DNA of 64,000 nucleotides. Source: Pyxidicoccus sp. MSG2. Lineage in GTDB: Bacteria > Myxococcota > Myxococcia > Myxococcales > Myxococcaceae. The position numbers and the translations under genes were made by a program. The stretch spans positions 7,458,001 to 7,522,000 of the forward strand of contig NZ_JAPNKC010000001.1 of NCBI RefSeq assembly GCF_026626705.1, given 5' to 3'. Below are positions 16,604 through 24,137 of this stretch, piece by piece; positions within the stretch are counted from its first letter, which is position 1, and every line of letters begins with the position of its first letter. The notes under the pieces were generated by a model. The model searched no databases and was not told the DNA's origin. It worked only from the letters and a program-made list of their open reading frames with translations.

Positions 16604-17452
16604 TCAGCCGCGCCGCGCGCTCGCGGTGACGCCCGGCTTTGCCTGCACGTCCGCGGACGCAGGAGCCTTCGCGGCGGGCTTCGCACGGGCGACGGGCCTC
16701 ACGGCCGGAGCGGGCTTCGCCGTCGGCGCGGGCTTCGTCGCGGTCTGCGCCGCCTGCCTCGTGACGGGGGCGGGCTTTACCGCCGGCCGGGCACTCACGC
16801 GCGCCGTCACGGGAGCGGGCGCTTTCGGTACCGTCCGCGCCGCCACGGCGGGCGTGGCCGGCCGCGTGTGCTTCCAGGCCGCGAGCACCTTGGGCACGTA
16901 GTACTCCGTCTCGCCGTTGCGAGGCACGCGGCCATTCACCGCGCCCGGGCCCGCGTTGTACGCGGCCACCGCGAGCCGCACGTCCCCGAAACGCCGGAGC
17001 TGCTCGGCCAGGTAGCGCGCGCTCGCGTCGATGGCGGGCGCCGGGTCGAACGGGTCCTCCACGCCCAGCATGGACGCCGTCGTCGGCATGAGCTGCCCGG
17101 GGCCCATGGCACCCGCCGGGGAAATCCGGTGCACGCGCGTCTCCGACTCCACCTGCACCAGCGCTCGCAAGAGCCCCGGAGGCAGCCGGTGCCGGCGCTC
17201 GGCGGCGTCGATGAGGGGCTCGAGCTCCGCATGCCCCTCCAGCAGGCACGAGGGCCGGTGCTCCGCGTACGCGCGCAGCGCCCCGGCCTTGGCCTCCAGG
17301 AAGGAGAACGACAGCGGGGACACCGTCGTCCCGCCCAGCCAGGAGATGCCCACGTTGAGCAGCACCACCGGCACGAGCGCGCACGGCACCAGCCAGGCCC
17401 ACCCGGGGATGCCGAACCCGCCGCCGCCGCTCCTGGCCCGCTTGCTTGCCAC
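16604..17452 (-). CDS. Lytic murein transglycosylase (SLT domain) with Ala/Pro/Lys tail
   Basis: A 282-residue protein. A membrane anchor (GWAWLVPCALVPVVLLNVGISWLG, residues ~17-40) is followed by an SLT domain at about 75-190. The catalytic Glu is in LVQVESETRVHRISP; AGAMGPGQLMP and AAYNAGPGAVNGRVP are the other lysozyme-like signatures. It would cleave peptidoglycan glycan strands, leaving 1,6-anhydro ends, in the periplasm. The last ~90 residues are a repetitive Ala-Pro-Lys-Val tail, perhaps a wall-spanning or peptidoglycan-binding basic linker. It is 9 bp downstream of the TetR gene, so the two are likely co-transcribed. Confidence 0.9.
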   Translation of the reverse strand: MASKRARSGGGGFGIPGWAWLVPCALVPVVLLNVGISWLGGTTVSPLSFSFLEAKAGALRAYAEHRPSCLLEGHAELEPLIDAAERRHRLPPGLLRALVQVESETRVHRISPAGAMGPGQLMPTTASMLGVEDPFDPAPAIDASARYLAEQLRRFGDVRLAVAAYNAGPGAVNGRVPRNGETEYYVPKVLAAWKHTRPATPAVAARTVPKAPAPVTARVSARPAVKPAPVTRQAAQTATKPAPTAKPAPAVRPVARAKPAAKAPASADVQAKPGVTASARRG

Positions 17453-17461
17453 GCCCCACCC

Positions 17462-18202
17462 TTAAGGGCGCTTGGGGCCTCCGTCCAGCTTCCGGCGCCC
17501 GGGCTTGTTGACTCCGGGAGGCAGCCGCAGCCCGTCCAGCACCAGCGCCGTCAGCGCGTCCGGCAGCTCCAGCGGGTTGCCGATGTCCTCCTCGCTCAGC
17601 ACCGCCAGCAGCAGCCGCTCCACCGCGCCCACCACCGCGAGTCCGCTCACCGCCGGGCGGATGGGCCTGAGCAGCCCGTGCGTGTGAGCCTTCTGCGTGA
17701 TGTCCACCGCGTGTCGGGCCACCAGCCGGGACAACTCGGCCACCTGGGTGCGCGCGCCCACCGCCGGCCCGCGGCTCTCCTGGAGGTACAGCCGCACCAC
17801 GCCCGGGTACTGGAGGAGCGCACCGACGATGACGGCCGCCACCGCGCGGTAGGCGTCGAACATGGCCTCCACGTCGCGCGCCTGCGCGAGGGAGCGGCCG
17901 CACGCCTCCATCCCCGCGAGCAGCTCGCCGCGCACCGGCGCCAGCAGCGCGTCCACCAGGGCGGCCTTGTCGTCGAAGTACCGGTAGAACGTCCCCTTGG
18001 CCACCCCGGCCGCCTGGGTGATGTCGTCGATGGTGACCGCGTCCAGCCCCCGCTCCACGAAGAGCTTCAGCGCCGCGTCCTCCAGTTCCTTCGTCCGCTC
18101 GCGCCGGTGGGCTTCCCGCCGCCCGCCCGGACGCCCGGGCCTGCTTCCCACCCCCGCGGAGGTGTCCCCTCCCTCGCTTCGTGGGCCCGCTCTGGTCGCC
18201 AT
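17462..18202 (-). CDS. TetR-family transcriptional regulator
   Basis: A 246-residue protein with a ~30-residue Gly/Arg-rich leader, then the TetR DNA-binding domain: ELEDAALKLFVERGLDAVTIDDITQAAGVAKGTFYRYFDDKAALVDALL. The C-terminal ligand domain is helical and variable. It is divergent from a fatty-acid-hydroxylase-superfamily gene, with a palindromic TGAC...GTCA site 39 bp upstream of its start, so it probably represses both. The next gene downstream is a lytic transglycosylase. The inducer is likely a lipid or hydrophobic compound, judging only from the neighbour. Confidence 0.88.
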   Translation of the reverse strand: MATRAGPRSEGGDTSAGVGSRPGRPGGRREAHRRERTKELEDAALKLFVERGLDAVTIDDITQAAGVAKGTFYRYFDDKAALVDALLAPVRGELLAGMEACGRSLAQARDVEAMFDAYRAVAAVIVGALLQYPGVVRLYLQESRGPAVGARTQVAELSRLVARHAVDITQKAHTHGLLRPIRPAVSGLAVVGAVERLLLAVLSEEDIGNPLELPDALTALVLDGLRLPPGVNKPGRRKLDGGPKRP

Positions 18203-18240
18203 TCGCGTGCACTCCGTCTTCTTGCGTTATAGAAAAAGAG

Positions 18241-18254
18241 TGACCAAATAGTCA
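18241..18254. promoter_or_regulatory. TetR-type palindromic operator candidate
   Basis: TGACCAAATAGTCA is an imperfect 14-bp palindrome with intact TGAC/GTCA arms, located in an unusually AT-rich stretch (18222-18262) between the divergent TetR and hydroxylase genes. TetR regulators of lipid genes often bind TGAC-N6-GTCA sites. Binding here is inferred. Confidence 0.5.
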
Positions 18255-18301
18255 TCATTCGCAGCGTGGCGTCGGCCGGGCGCCCGCCGGAGAGAGCAAC
18301 C

Positions 18302-18844
18302 ATGATCGGCATTCCACTCGGCTGGGCGTACTCCAATTTCGGGGAATGGGTGCTGCACCGCTATGTGCTGCACGGCCTGGGGAAGCACCGGGGGAGCCTC
18401 TGGAGCTTCCACTGGCACGAGCACCACCAGAAGTCGCGGCGGCACGACATGGTGGACGACCAGTACCTGCGCTCGCTGTGGACCTGGTCGGCGAAGACGA
18501 AGGAGTTGCTGTCGCTGGCGGCGCTGGCGGTGGCGCACGCGCCGCTATTCCCCGTGGCGCCCTTCTTCGTGGGCACGGTGTGGGCCTGCGCGGTGAACTA
18601 CTACCGGGTGCACCGGCGCGCGCACCTGGACCCGGCGTGGGCGCGCGAGCACCTGCCCTGGCACTACGACCACCACATGGGCCGCAACCAGAATGCCAAC
18701 TGGTGCGTGACGCACCCGTTCTTCGACCTCGTGCTGGGCACGCGGCGCGAGTTCCTCGGCATCCAGCCGCCCGCGCCGGTGGCAGCCTGTGTGCCCGTGG
18801 AGGCCAGGGAGCCCACGGCCTGCGTGTCCCCTGGCCTCCGCTGA
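18302..18844 (+). CDS. Fatty acid hydroxylase/sterol desaturase superfamily membrane protein
   Basis: A 180-residue protein from ATG 18302 (MIGIPLGWAYSNFGEWVLHR); an upstream in-frame start adds 12 residues. It has the histidine clusters of di-iron membrane oxygenases: HRYVLHG, HWHEHHQ, HRRAH and HYDHHMG, with a hydrophobic span between (LSLAALAVAHAPLFPVAPFFVGTVWA). Members hydroxylate or desaturate fatty acids, sterols or carotenoids using O2. The protein is short for the family and probably has two or three spans. The divergent TetR gene and shared operator suggest induction by its lipid substrate. Exact substrate not inferable. Confidence 0.82.
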   Translation: MIGIPLGWAYSNFGEWVLHRYVLHGLGKHRGSLWSFHWHEHHQKSRRHDMVDDQYLRSLWTWSAKTKELLSLAALAVAHAPLFPVAPFFVGTVWACAVNYYRVHRRAHLDPAWAREHLPWHYDHHMGRNQNANWCVTHPFFDLVLGTRREFLGIQPPAPVAACVPVEAREPTACVSPGLR

Positions 18845-18850
18845 GCGGCC

Positions 18851-19399
18851 TCAGAAGATGAGGTCGAAGTAGTTCGCCTTGGCGCGGATGCCGGCGCACG
18901 CCCGGAGGGTGGCCGTCCACGACTCGGTGGGCAGCGAGCCCCGGGCGTCGAAGACGAAGTCCAGCTCGTCCTGACGGGCCAGGTCCAGCAGGTCCACGGC
19001 GCCGCTGCCGGACAGGCGCAAGGTCTGCGTGGGGCCGCCGGAGCCGGTGCGGCGGAACTCGCCGATGAGGATGGTGTCCTCGCTGCCCGGCTTGCGCACG
19101 GACACGCTGGCGCGCTCGATGCCGCTGATGTCCGTGTCGGCCGTCACCTCGAAGACCTTGAGGCGCAATTCGGTCTCCAGGTCGGCCTCCTCGGGGAGCG
19201 GGTCGGCGAAGTCGCCCAGGGGGAAGGTGAGGGTCTGCTGGACGCTCGCGGTGCCGGGGAAGGCGGCGGGGAAGGAGAGGTCCGGCTCCGTCTTGCAGAT
19301 TTCCTCGGCCTCGGCCTCGATGGCGAAGAGCGAGTCACAGCCGGTGGCGAAGAGCGCCGCGGAGGAGAGCAGCAGGGCGCGGAAGGAAGTCGTTCGCAT
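18851..19399 (-). CDS. Hypothetical lipoprotein
   Basis: A 182-residue protein with signal peptide MRTTSFRALLLSSAALFATGC and lipobox ATGC; the residues after Cys are Asp-Ser, and Asp at +2 would favour inner-membrane retention in enterobacteria, a rule not safe for myxobacteria. The mature part is beta-rich and acidic, with two further cysteines (EICK and RACAG). It lies 18 bp downstream of an outer-membrane beta-barrel gene on the same strand, so the two are likely co-expressed and could interact. No known domain recognised. Confidence 0.75.
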   Translation of the reverse strand: MRTTSFRALLLSSAALFATGCDSLFAIEAEAEEICKTEPDLSFPAAFPGTASVQQTLTFPLGDFADPLPEEADLETELRLKVFEVTADTDISGIERASVSVRKPGSEDTILIGEFRRTGSGGPTQTLRLSGSGAVDLLDLARQDELDFVFDARGSLPTESWTATLRACAGIRAKANYFDLIF

Positions 19400-19417
19400 G
19401 GTGGGTGGGCTCCGGCT

Positions 19418-20053
19418 CTAGAAGAAGTACAGGAGGAACCCCACCTTGACGGAGGGGATGGTGGCTCGCACGGAGAGGTTGCGGGCGGTGACGCTGGGGT
19501 CGTCGGTGGCGTCCTGGATGAGGGCGCTCGCGTCGTCCACCTTGAGGGCCACGTAGCTCAGGCCCAGGTGGAGGAAGAAGTTGAAGCGGCTGGCCGAGCC
19601 GATTTCCAGGCCCACGCTGCCGCCGACGTAGTCGTAGGTGACGTCGCGGATGGCGGCGGCGGCGCTGCTCGGGGTGGCGCCGAGCCAGTCGACGACGTCG
19701 TTGTAGTCGGAGCCGAAGTAGTGCCCCGCCTCGGCGTTGAGGGAGGGGGCGACGAAGGTCTGGAAGGGGAGGAGGCTGACGCCGCCGCGCAGGCCGAAGC
19801 TGAGCGTGTTGGTGGTGGGGCCCGCCTGGAGCCGCAGCCAGGGCAGCGGCCGCAGCACCGCCGATACGCCGACGCCGTGCGGGGCGCCCGCGTCCAGCAG
19901 GACGCCGAAGCGGCGCAGCTGCGGCTCACCGGCGCCGTCCTGGGCCAGGGCCGGTGAGGCGGCCAGGAGCGCCAGGAGACAGGCCCATGCGGCGGCGTGC
20001 TGTCTTGGGGGGAGTGCCGTGCGTCTACTCGTCGAGGATGTCGCCATCGTCAT
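19418..20053 (-). CDS. Outer-membrane beta-barrel-like protein
   Basis: A 211-residue protein with a signal peptide (WACLLALLAASPALAQ, cleavage after ALA near residue 37). The mature region has alternating hydrophobic strands (LRLQAGPTTNTLSFGLRGGVSLL, FNFFLHLGLSYVALKV) and ends in aromatic residues (VGFLLYFF), the C-terminal signature of outer-membrane barrels recognised by BamA. It is probably an eight-stranded barrel. It is upstream of a lipoprotein gene in the same operon. Alternative start MATSS at 20047. Role unknown. Confidence 0.72.
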   Translation of the reverse strand: MTMATSSTSRRTALPPRQHAAAWACLLALLAASPALAQDGAGEPQLRRFGVLLDAGAPHGVGVSAVLRPLPWLRLQAGPTTNTLSFGLRGGVSLLPFQTFVAPSLNAEAGHYFGSDYNDVVDWLGATPSSAAAAIRDVTYDYVGGSVGLEIGSASRFNFFLHLGLSYVALKVDDASALIQDATDDPSVTARNLSVRATIPSVKVGFLLYFF

Positions 20054-20274
20054 AGGGATGTTCCAGCGTGGTTCCGGCCCGGCGCCATCATTTCGCGCGC
20101 CCGGGCGGAAAGAGAAGCCACGTCGAGGGAAATGACCCGGGAGTGGTGGTGTGCGGACAGGGGTGGCTGTCGTGGGGACCTGCCTGGAGGCTCGGGGGCC
20201 ACGATTTCCGGGGCTGTCGTATAGCCTGGAGGTTCACGCGCCCGAGGTGGAGCGCTGGCGACTGGAGGCTCCTG

Positions 20275-21762
20275 ATGGGGAGAGGCTGGGTCTGGCTGCT
20301 GGCGTGCGTCGTCACGGGTTGCGCTTCGGTGCCTGCGACTCCTGGTTCCGAGGGGGCCTTGAGGTACGGCTCGCGTCGCGGCACGGGAGATACAGGACGC
20401 CCGTCACACCGGGGCGCGCAGGTTGAGATGGCGAGCCCCGCGGACCTGGCCGTGCGAGCCGTCGCGCAGGGGGTGGTGCGGCGCGACGCCTTCGAGGAAC
20501 TGCTGGTCGCCGCCGGGCTGGACAGTACGGCCACGCTGCCACTTCGCGAGGATGTGTCACCGCGCGAGGCCGCGCGGGTGCTCGCAACGCTGCTGTCGAG
20601 GCCCGTGACGCTGGGCAACTTTCCGCCCCGACTTGCCGCGAGCCATCTGCTGCGCGAGGTGCTGGCGGGCGGCGAGGTGTCTCGGGAGGAGCTGCTGCGA
20701 AGGGTGGAGGGCTTCGCCAACGTGGCAGTGCTGCGGCCGGATGGGTACCTGGCCTGGGCTCGCAGCGGGCGCACGCAGCAGCGCGTGGGGCCGGTGCAGT
20801 GGAATGACGGTTCCTTCCGCGCGGGCCCCTTCGAGCTGGGGCGCTTCTACTCGGGGAAGGGTGGGGCGTTCCGACTGCTGGACGACCGGCTGAGGGACGC
20901 GGGCGGAGGTGCGCTGGCTGAGGTGTACGACGACGCCGACTACCTGGGGCGCTCACTGGATGGCGCGGAAGAGGCGTTCGTCGAGCTGGCCGCGGCGCTG
21001 GGGCAGTTGCTGACGTACCCGACGGACAGTGTCCTGGCGCTTCGGAGCCTGCCGGCGGGGCTCGCGGCCCTGGTGGCTTCGTCACCGGAGTACCTGGAGC
21101 GCTTCCGTCACATGACGCGCGGTGAGCAGGTGAAGGCGCTCTCGAAGCTGACCACCAACCTCATCGCAACGTGGGGCGCTGCTTCTGGTGTGACACGCAC
21201 GGTGACGGGAGCGCTGCGTGGCGTGGAGGCCAGCGTGCCGGTGCTGTCGCTGTCCGCCGAGGGCGTGCTGGTGATGGAGCGGGTCTCGGTACCGGTGGGC
21301 CAGGCGGCCACGGTGCTGGGAGGCGGGCCCGGCGCGGCCATCATTCTCCAGAAGGCGCGCACTGGAAGCCAGGCTTCGCCGCCTGCTGATGGTCCGGGGA
21401 GGTGGGAGTCCGCGCACGAGAGCATGAGCCAAGCCTCGCGTGAGTATCAGGCCCAGGTTACCGGTGCCCCCGAAGGACTGGCCTACAACGTCCGGGGCGT
21501 GAAGTTTGATGGCTACACGAACGGCGTGCTGTTGGAGACCAAGGGACCGGGCTACGCAAAGTTCCTCAAGAATGGGAGTTTCAGGTCATGGTTCCGAGGT
21601 GCGGACGGAATGCTTCAGCAGGCGGAACGCCAGTTCAAGGCAGCCATGGGGACGCCCATCGAGTGGCACTTCGCCGAGCGTGAGGTCGCTGATGCCGTCA
21701 GAGCCATGCTTCGTGAGAGCGAGCTCGGAGACATCCAGGTGGTCGTCTCGCCAGTCCGCTAA
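20275..21762 (+). CDS. SitA-like lipoprotein toxin with C-terminal Tox-REase-5-like nuclease
   Basis: A 495-residue protein from ATG 20275, with ribosome site CTGGAGG. The N-terminus (MGRGWVWLLACVVTGC) is a lipoprotein signal, Cys16. A long helical middle (about 50-340) has several weakly hydrophobic segments. The C-terminal ~110 residues carry a restriction-endonuclease-fold toxin pattern: YNVRGVKFDGYTNGVLLETKG, where FDGY supplies the Asp and ETK is the ExK of PD-(D/E)xK nucleases, then AERQFKAAMGTPIEWHFAE. Downstream is an Imm52-like immunity gene. Known: myxobacteria deliver SitA lipoprotein toxins to kin by outer-membrane exchange (TraA/B), with SitI immunity. Inference: this is such a pair. 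The contractile operon starts 1.7 kb downstream, so CIS delivery is an alternative. Confidence 0.8.
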   Translation: MGRGWVWLLACVVTGCASVPATPGSEGALRYGSRRGTGDTGRPSHRGAQVEMASPADLAVRAVAQGVVRRDAFEELLVAAGLDSTATLPLREDVSPREAARVLATLLSRPVTLGNFPPRLAASHLLREVLAGGEVSREELLRRVEGFANVAVLRPDGYLAWARSGRTQQRVGPVQWNDGSFRAGPFELGRFYSGKGGAFRLLDDRLRDAGGGALAEVYDDADYLGRSLDGAEEAFVELAAALGQLLTYPTDSVLALRSLPAGLAALVASSPEYLERFRHMTRGEQVKALSKLTTNLIATWGAASGVTRTVTGALRGVEASVPVLSLSAEGVLVMERVSVPVGQAATVLGGGPGAAIILQKARTGSQASPPADGPGRWESAHESMSQASREYQAQVTGAPEGLAYNVRGVKFDGYTNGVLLETKGPGYAKFLKNGSFRSWFRGADGMLQQAERQFKAAMGTPIEWHFAEREVADAVRAMLRESELGDIQVVVSPVR

Positions 21763-21779
21763 CAGGGAGCATCCGAAGC

Positions 21780-22505
21780 ATGATTGAGACGTACTACGCA
21801 GGCGCGTACTGGTCCGGCCGGGTCGAAACGCTCGATGCCTATGCTCGGCGCGCCGAGGTCTTCTTCCGCCTGCTTGCCGTTGCTGACGAGAGCTTCGCCC
21901 GGTGGCTCGAAAAGGCGGATTCCCGCTCGGCGGCGCTCAAGCTCCCGTTCACGCCGGATGCCGAAACGTTGCGCGGCCTGTTCGAGAAGAAGAAATACCG
22001 GCGCGACGAGACCGGCATTGCCTTCTCCGCCTGGAACGGAGCGCCAGATGGGGCCAGCAGTGGGGTCAGGTTTGCTTGTGGCTCCGACTCCCCGCTCCTG
22101 GGAGACCTCTGCACGCTGAGCCTTCCCACAGAGGGGGCCGTCCGGGAGCGTGTCCTGTCAGCCGCCACGCTCGCGAAGGTCCTGCGAGCCATGGCCCTGG
22201 CCTGGGAGCCGGCGTGGGGCATCGCTACGTCCCAGGTTCATCGGGATGAGGTCTTGAAGCGCTCCAAGGCCGGGACGTTTGTCGGCTGGGTCACGTACTT
22301 CGCACACAGCCGGGGGACGCTGCCCCGGTTGCCTGACCCTGTTCGCACGGAGCCCGTGGGCGACAAGGGAACTCTCGTCATCCTCACTCCCGAGCGCTTC
22401 ACGGCCAGCAGCCCGGCGCATGTCGAATTGGCGGCGCATGTTCAGGACCTGCTGGAGCAGGCGGGACTGCTGAAGCCACTCAATGCAGCAGCGGCTTCCG
22501 GGTGA
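21780..22505 (+). CDS. Imm52-like immunity protein
   Basis: A 241-residue soluble protein starting 17 bp after the toxin gene. The start MIETYYAGAYWSGRVETLDAY and a central ALAWEPAWGIATS segment fit the immunity-52 family, which pairs with Tox-REase-5 nucleases. There is no signal peptide, so it would act in the cytoplasm of the producer or kin recipient by binding the nuclease domain. The gene order (toxin then immunity, same strand) is that of polymorphic toxin modules. It lacks cysteine pairs or metal sites. Confidence 0.78.
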   Translation: MIETYYAGAYWSGRVETLDAYARRAEVFFRLLAVADESFARWLEKADSRSAALKLPFTPDAETLRGLFEKKKYRRDETGIAFSAWNGAPDGASSGVRFACGSDSPLLGDLCTLSLPTEGAVRERVLSAATLAKVLRAMALAWEPAWGIATSQVHRDEVLKRSKAGTFVGWVTYFAHSRGTLPRLPDPVRTEPVGDKGTLVILTPERFTASSPAHVELAAHVQDLLEQAGLLKPLNAAAASG

Positions 22506-22750
22506 AGGCGTTCCCTGTGGGCGACACCCCGCCTGCGGCGCGTGCTGCGGGGTCTCCGCAAAGAGCGGCGCGGGCGCGCACCGGGAAGGTGTCCCTACAC
22601 TTGCAAGGTTCCGGACCTCCTCAACGCAGGAGTGCCGGACGACACTGGAGGCGACACTGAAGAGGATGTCTGAAGAGATACCCACTCCTGGAAGACTGCT
22701 CCACATCACAGGGTTGCCTCCCATTCATACAACCCGGTAGGTTGACCGGC

Positions 22751-23290
22751 ATGGGTGACTACTTCCAGAACATCGTGGCCCGGGACGTCTCCGCCGAGGA
22801 CGCCCCGCGCCTCGCAGCGAAGATTCGGGACTGGCTCATCGCACGTCGCATCATCGAGCCCGAGCTCTCCGACTGCACGTTGGGTGACCCGGGTCATCGC
22901 CCCGGGCCCGAGTATGCGCTCGCCCAGGAAACACCCAACTCCGACGTCCTGCACCTGTCGACGAACGGCCTGCAAATCGAAGTGGGCCGGACGGTCCTCT
23001 ACAACCTGCAACCTGAGCTGACCTGCCGCGTCTGCGGTGCCCGCTTCGAGCCCGGGCGTGGCTACCAGGATGCCGTGAGCATCTGGTTCGAGGGCAACGA
23101 CGCCGTCACCTTCGGCTGCCCTCAATGCCATACACCCGAACGCCTCACCCAGTGGGACGGTGCCTCTCCGTGGGGCTTTAGCCACCTGGGTTTCACGTTC
23201 TGGAACTGGTCGGTCCTGTCCGAGCGCTTCATCCGCGAGGTCTCCGAGCAACTCGGTCGCCGCACGCTCGTGGTGCGCGACAAGCTCTAA
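22751..23290 (+). CDS. Zn-ribbon-containing hypothetical protein
   Basis: A 179-residue soluble protein from ATG 22751 (MGDYFQNIVARDV); a TTG at 22742 is possible. The middle has two Cys pairs, CRVCGARF and GCPQCH, spaced ~45 residues apart, consistent with a zinc ribbon. The N-terminal ~50 residues are helical, ending in IIEPELSDCTLG. Similar small proteins are common near polymorphic toxin loci in actinobacteria and myxobacteria, but I do not know their function. It lies between the toxin/immunity pair and the contractile operon, separated from each by 160-250 bp. Possibly an additional immunity-type protein. Confidence 0.6.
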   Translation: MGDYFQNIVARDVSAEDAPRLAAKIRDWLIARRIIEPELSDCTLGDPGHRPGPEYALAQETPNSDVLHLSTNGLQIEVGRTVLYNLQPELTCRVCGARFEPGRGYQDAVSIWFEGNDAVTFGCPQCHTPERLTQWDGASPWGFSHLGFTFWNWSVLSERFIREVSEQLGRRTLVVRDKL

Positions 23291-23452
23291 TCAACGCACC
23301 AGTTCGCTCCGCCTCCTGTTGAAGTCCCGACGTCCCTCCGCCCCGCGGGTCACTACCTGAGCCCAGGGGCGGGTGAGACCTTGCCATCCCGGAAAGCACG
23401 GGCGGCGAGGCGCTGCACGTGAGCTCCGGCCCAGGACCCTGGGGGGGACCGG

Positions 23453-24136
23453 ATGATCGACGAAGTCGATCAACGCATGAAAGCGTGGGTGGGCCGCATT
23501 GCCGGTGACGTCCCCGTGTTCCTCGGGGTGCCGGACCGTGAGTCCCTCGAGCGCGGCGTGTGCCTCTACCTGCTCGAGCTGGGCCCCGCCCCGCCCGCGC
23601 GAGGTGGCGGCCGTCCGCCCCTGCAAATCTCCGTCTGCTACCTCGTCACAGCCGGCGGCGAGTCCCCCGAGCGCGCCCACCGCCTCCTCGGTGAGCTCGT
23701 CTTCGCCGCCATGGAGGAGACCGACTTCGACGTGGAGCTCACCCCCGTCCCCACCACCGTGTGGGCCGGCCTCCGCGCCGCGCCGCGCCCCGGCTTCCGC
23801 CTGCGCGTCCCCGTGCGCCGCGAGCGCCCGCAGCCCGTGGTGCACCGCGTGCGCTTCCCCGTCGTCACCACTGCCGTCCCAGCCGAGGCGCTGCTCGGCT
23901 GCGTGGTGGGACCCGGCGACGTGCCCATTCCGGGCGCCCTGGTGGAGCTGCCGTCGCTGAGGCTCACCACGCGCACGGACGCGCAGGGCTGCTTTCGTTT
24001 TCCCCGCGTGCCGCCAGTGGCCACGCTGGGGCGGCTGGAGGTGCGGGCGAAGGGGGAGGTGCTCGCGCTGGGACCGGAGGCGCTCGCCGCCGAGCCACAG
24101 CCGCTGCTCATCCGCCTGCCGCTGAAGGAGGAGTGA
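23453..24136 (+). CDS. CIS tube-terminator-like protein (Pvc16/Afp16 type) with carboxypeptidase-regulatory-like domain
   Basis: A 227-residue protein and the first gene of the contractile operon. The N-terminal ~135 residues (LYLLELGPAPP, ISVCYLVTAGGESPERAHRLLGELVFAAME, then a VRVPVRRERPQPVVHRVRFPV strand set) resemble the DUF4255/Pvc16 N-terminal fold that caps the inner tube. The C-terminal ~80 residues (LLGCVVGPGDVPIPGALVELPSLRLTTRTDAQGCFRFPRVPP) are a carboxypeptidase-regulatory-like beta sandwich. A cap plus surface beta-domain fusion could help orient or attach the distal end. The stop is 1 bp before the GTG of the sheath gene. The assignment rests on position plus moderate sequence similarity. 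Confidence 0.62.
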   Translation: MIDEVDQRMKAWVGRIAGDVPVFLGVPDRESLERGVCLYLLELGPAPPARGGGRPPLQISVCYLVTAGGESPERAHRLLGELVFAAMEETDFDVELTPVPTTVWAGLRAAPRPGFRLRVPVRRERPQPVVHRVRFPVVTTAVPAEALLGCVVGPGDVPIPGALVELPSLRLTTRTDAQGCFRFPRVPPVATLGRLEVRAKGEVLALGPEALAAEPQPLLIRLPLKEE

Positions 24137-24137
24137 C

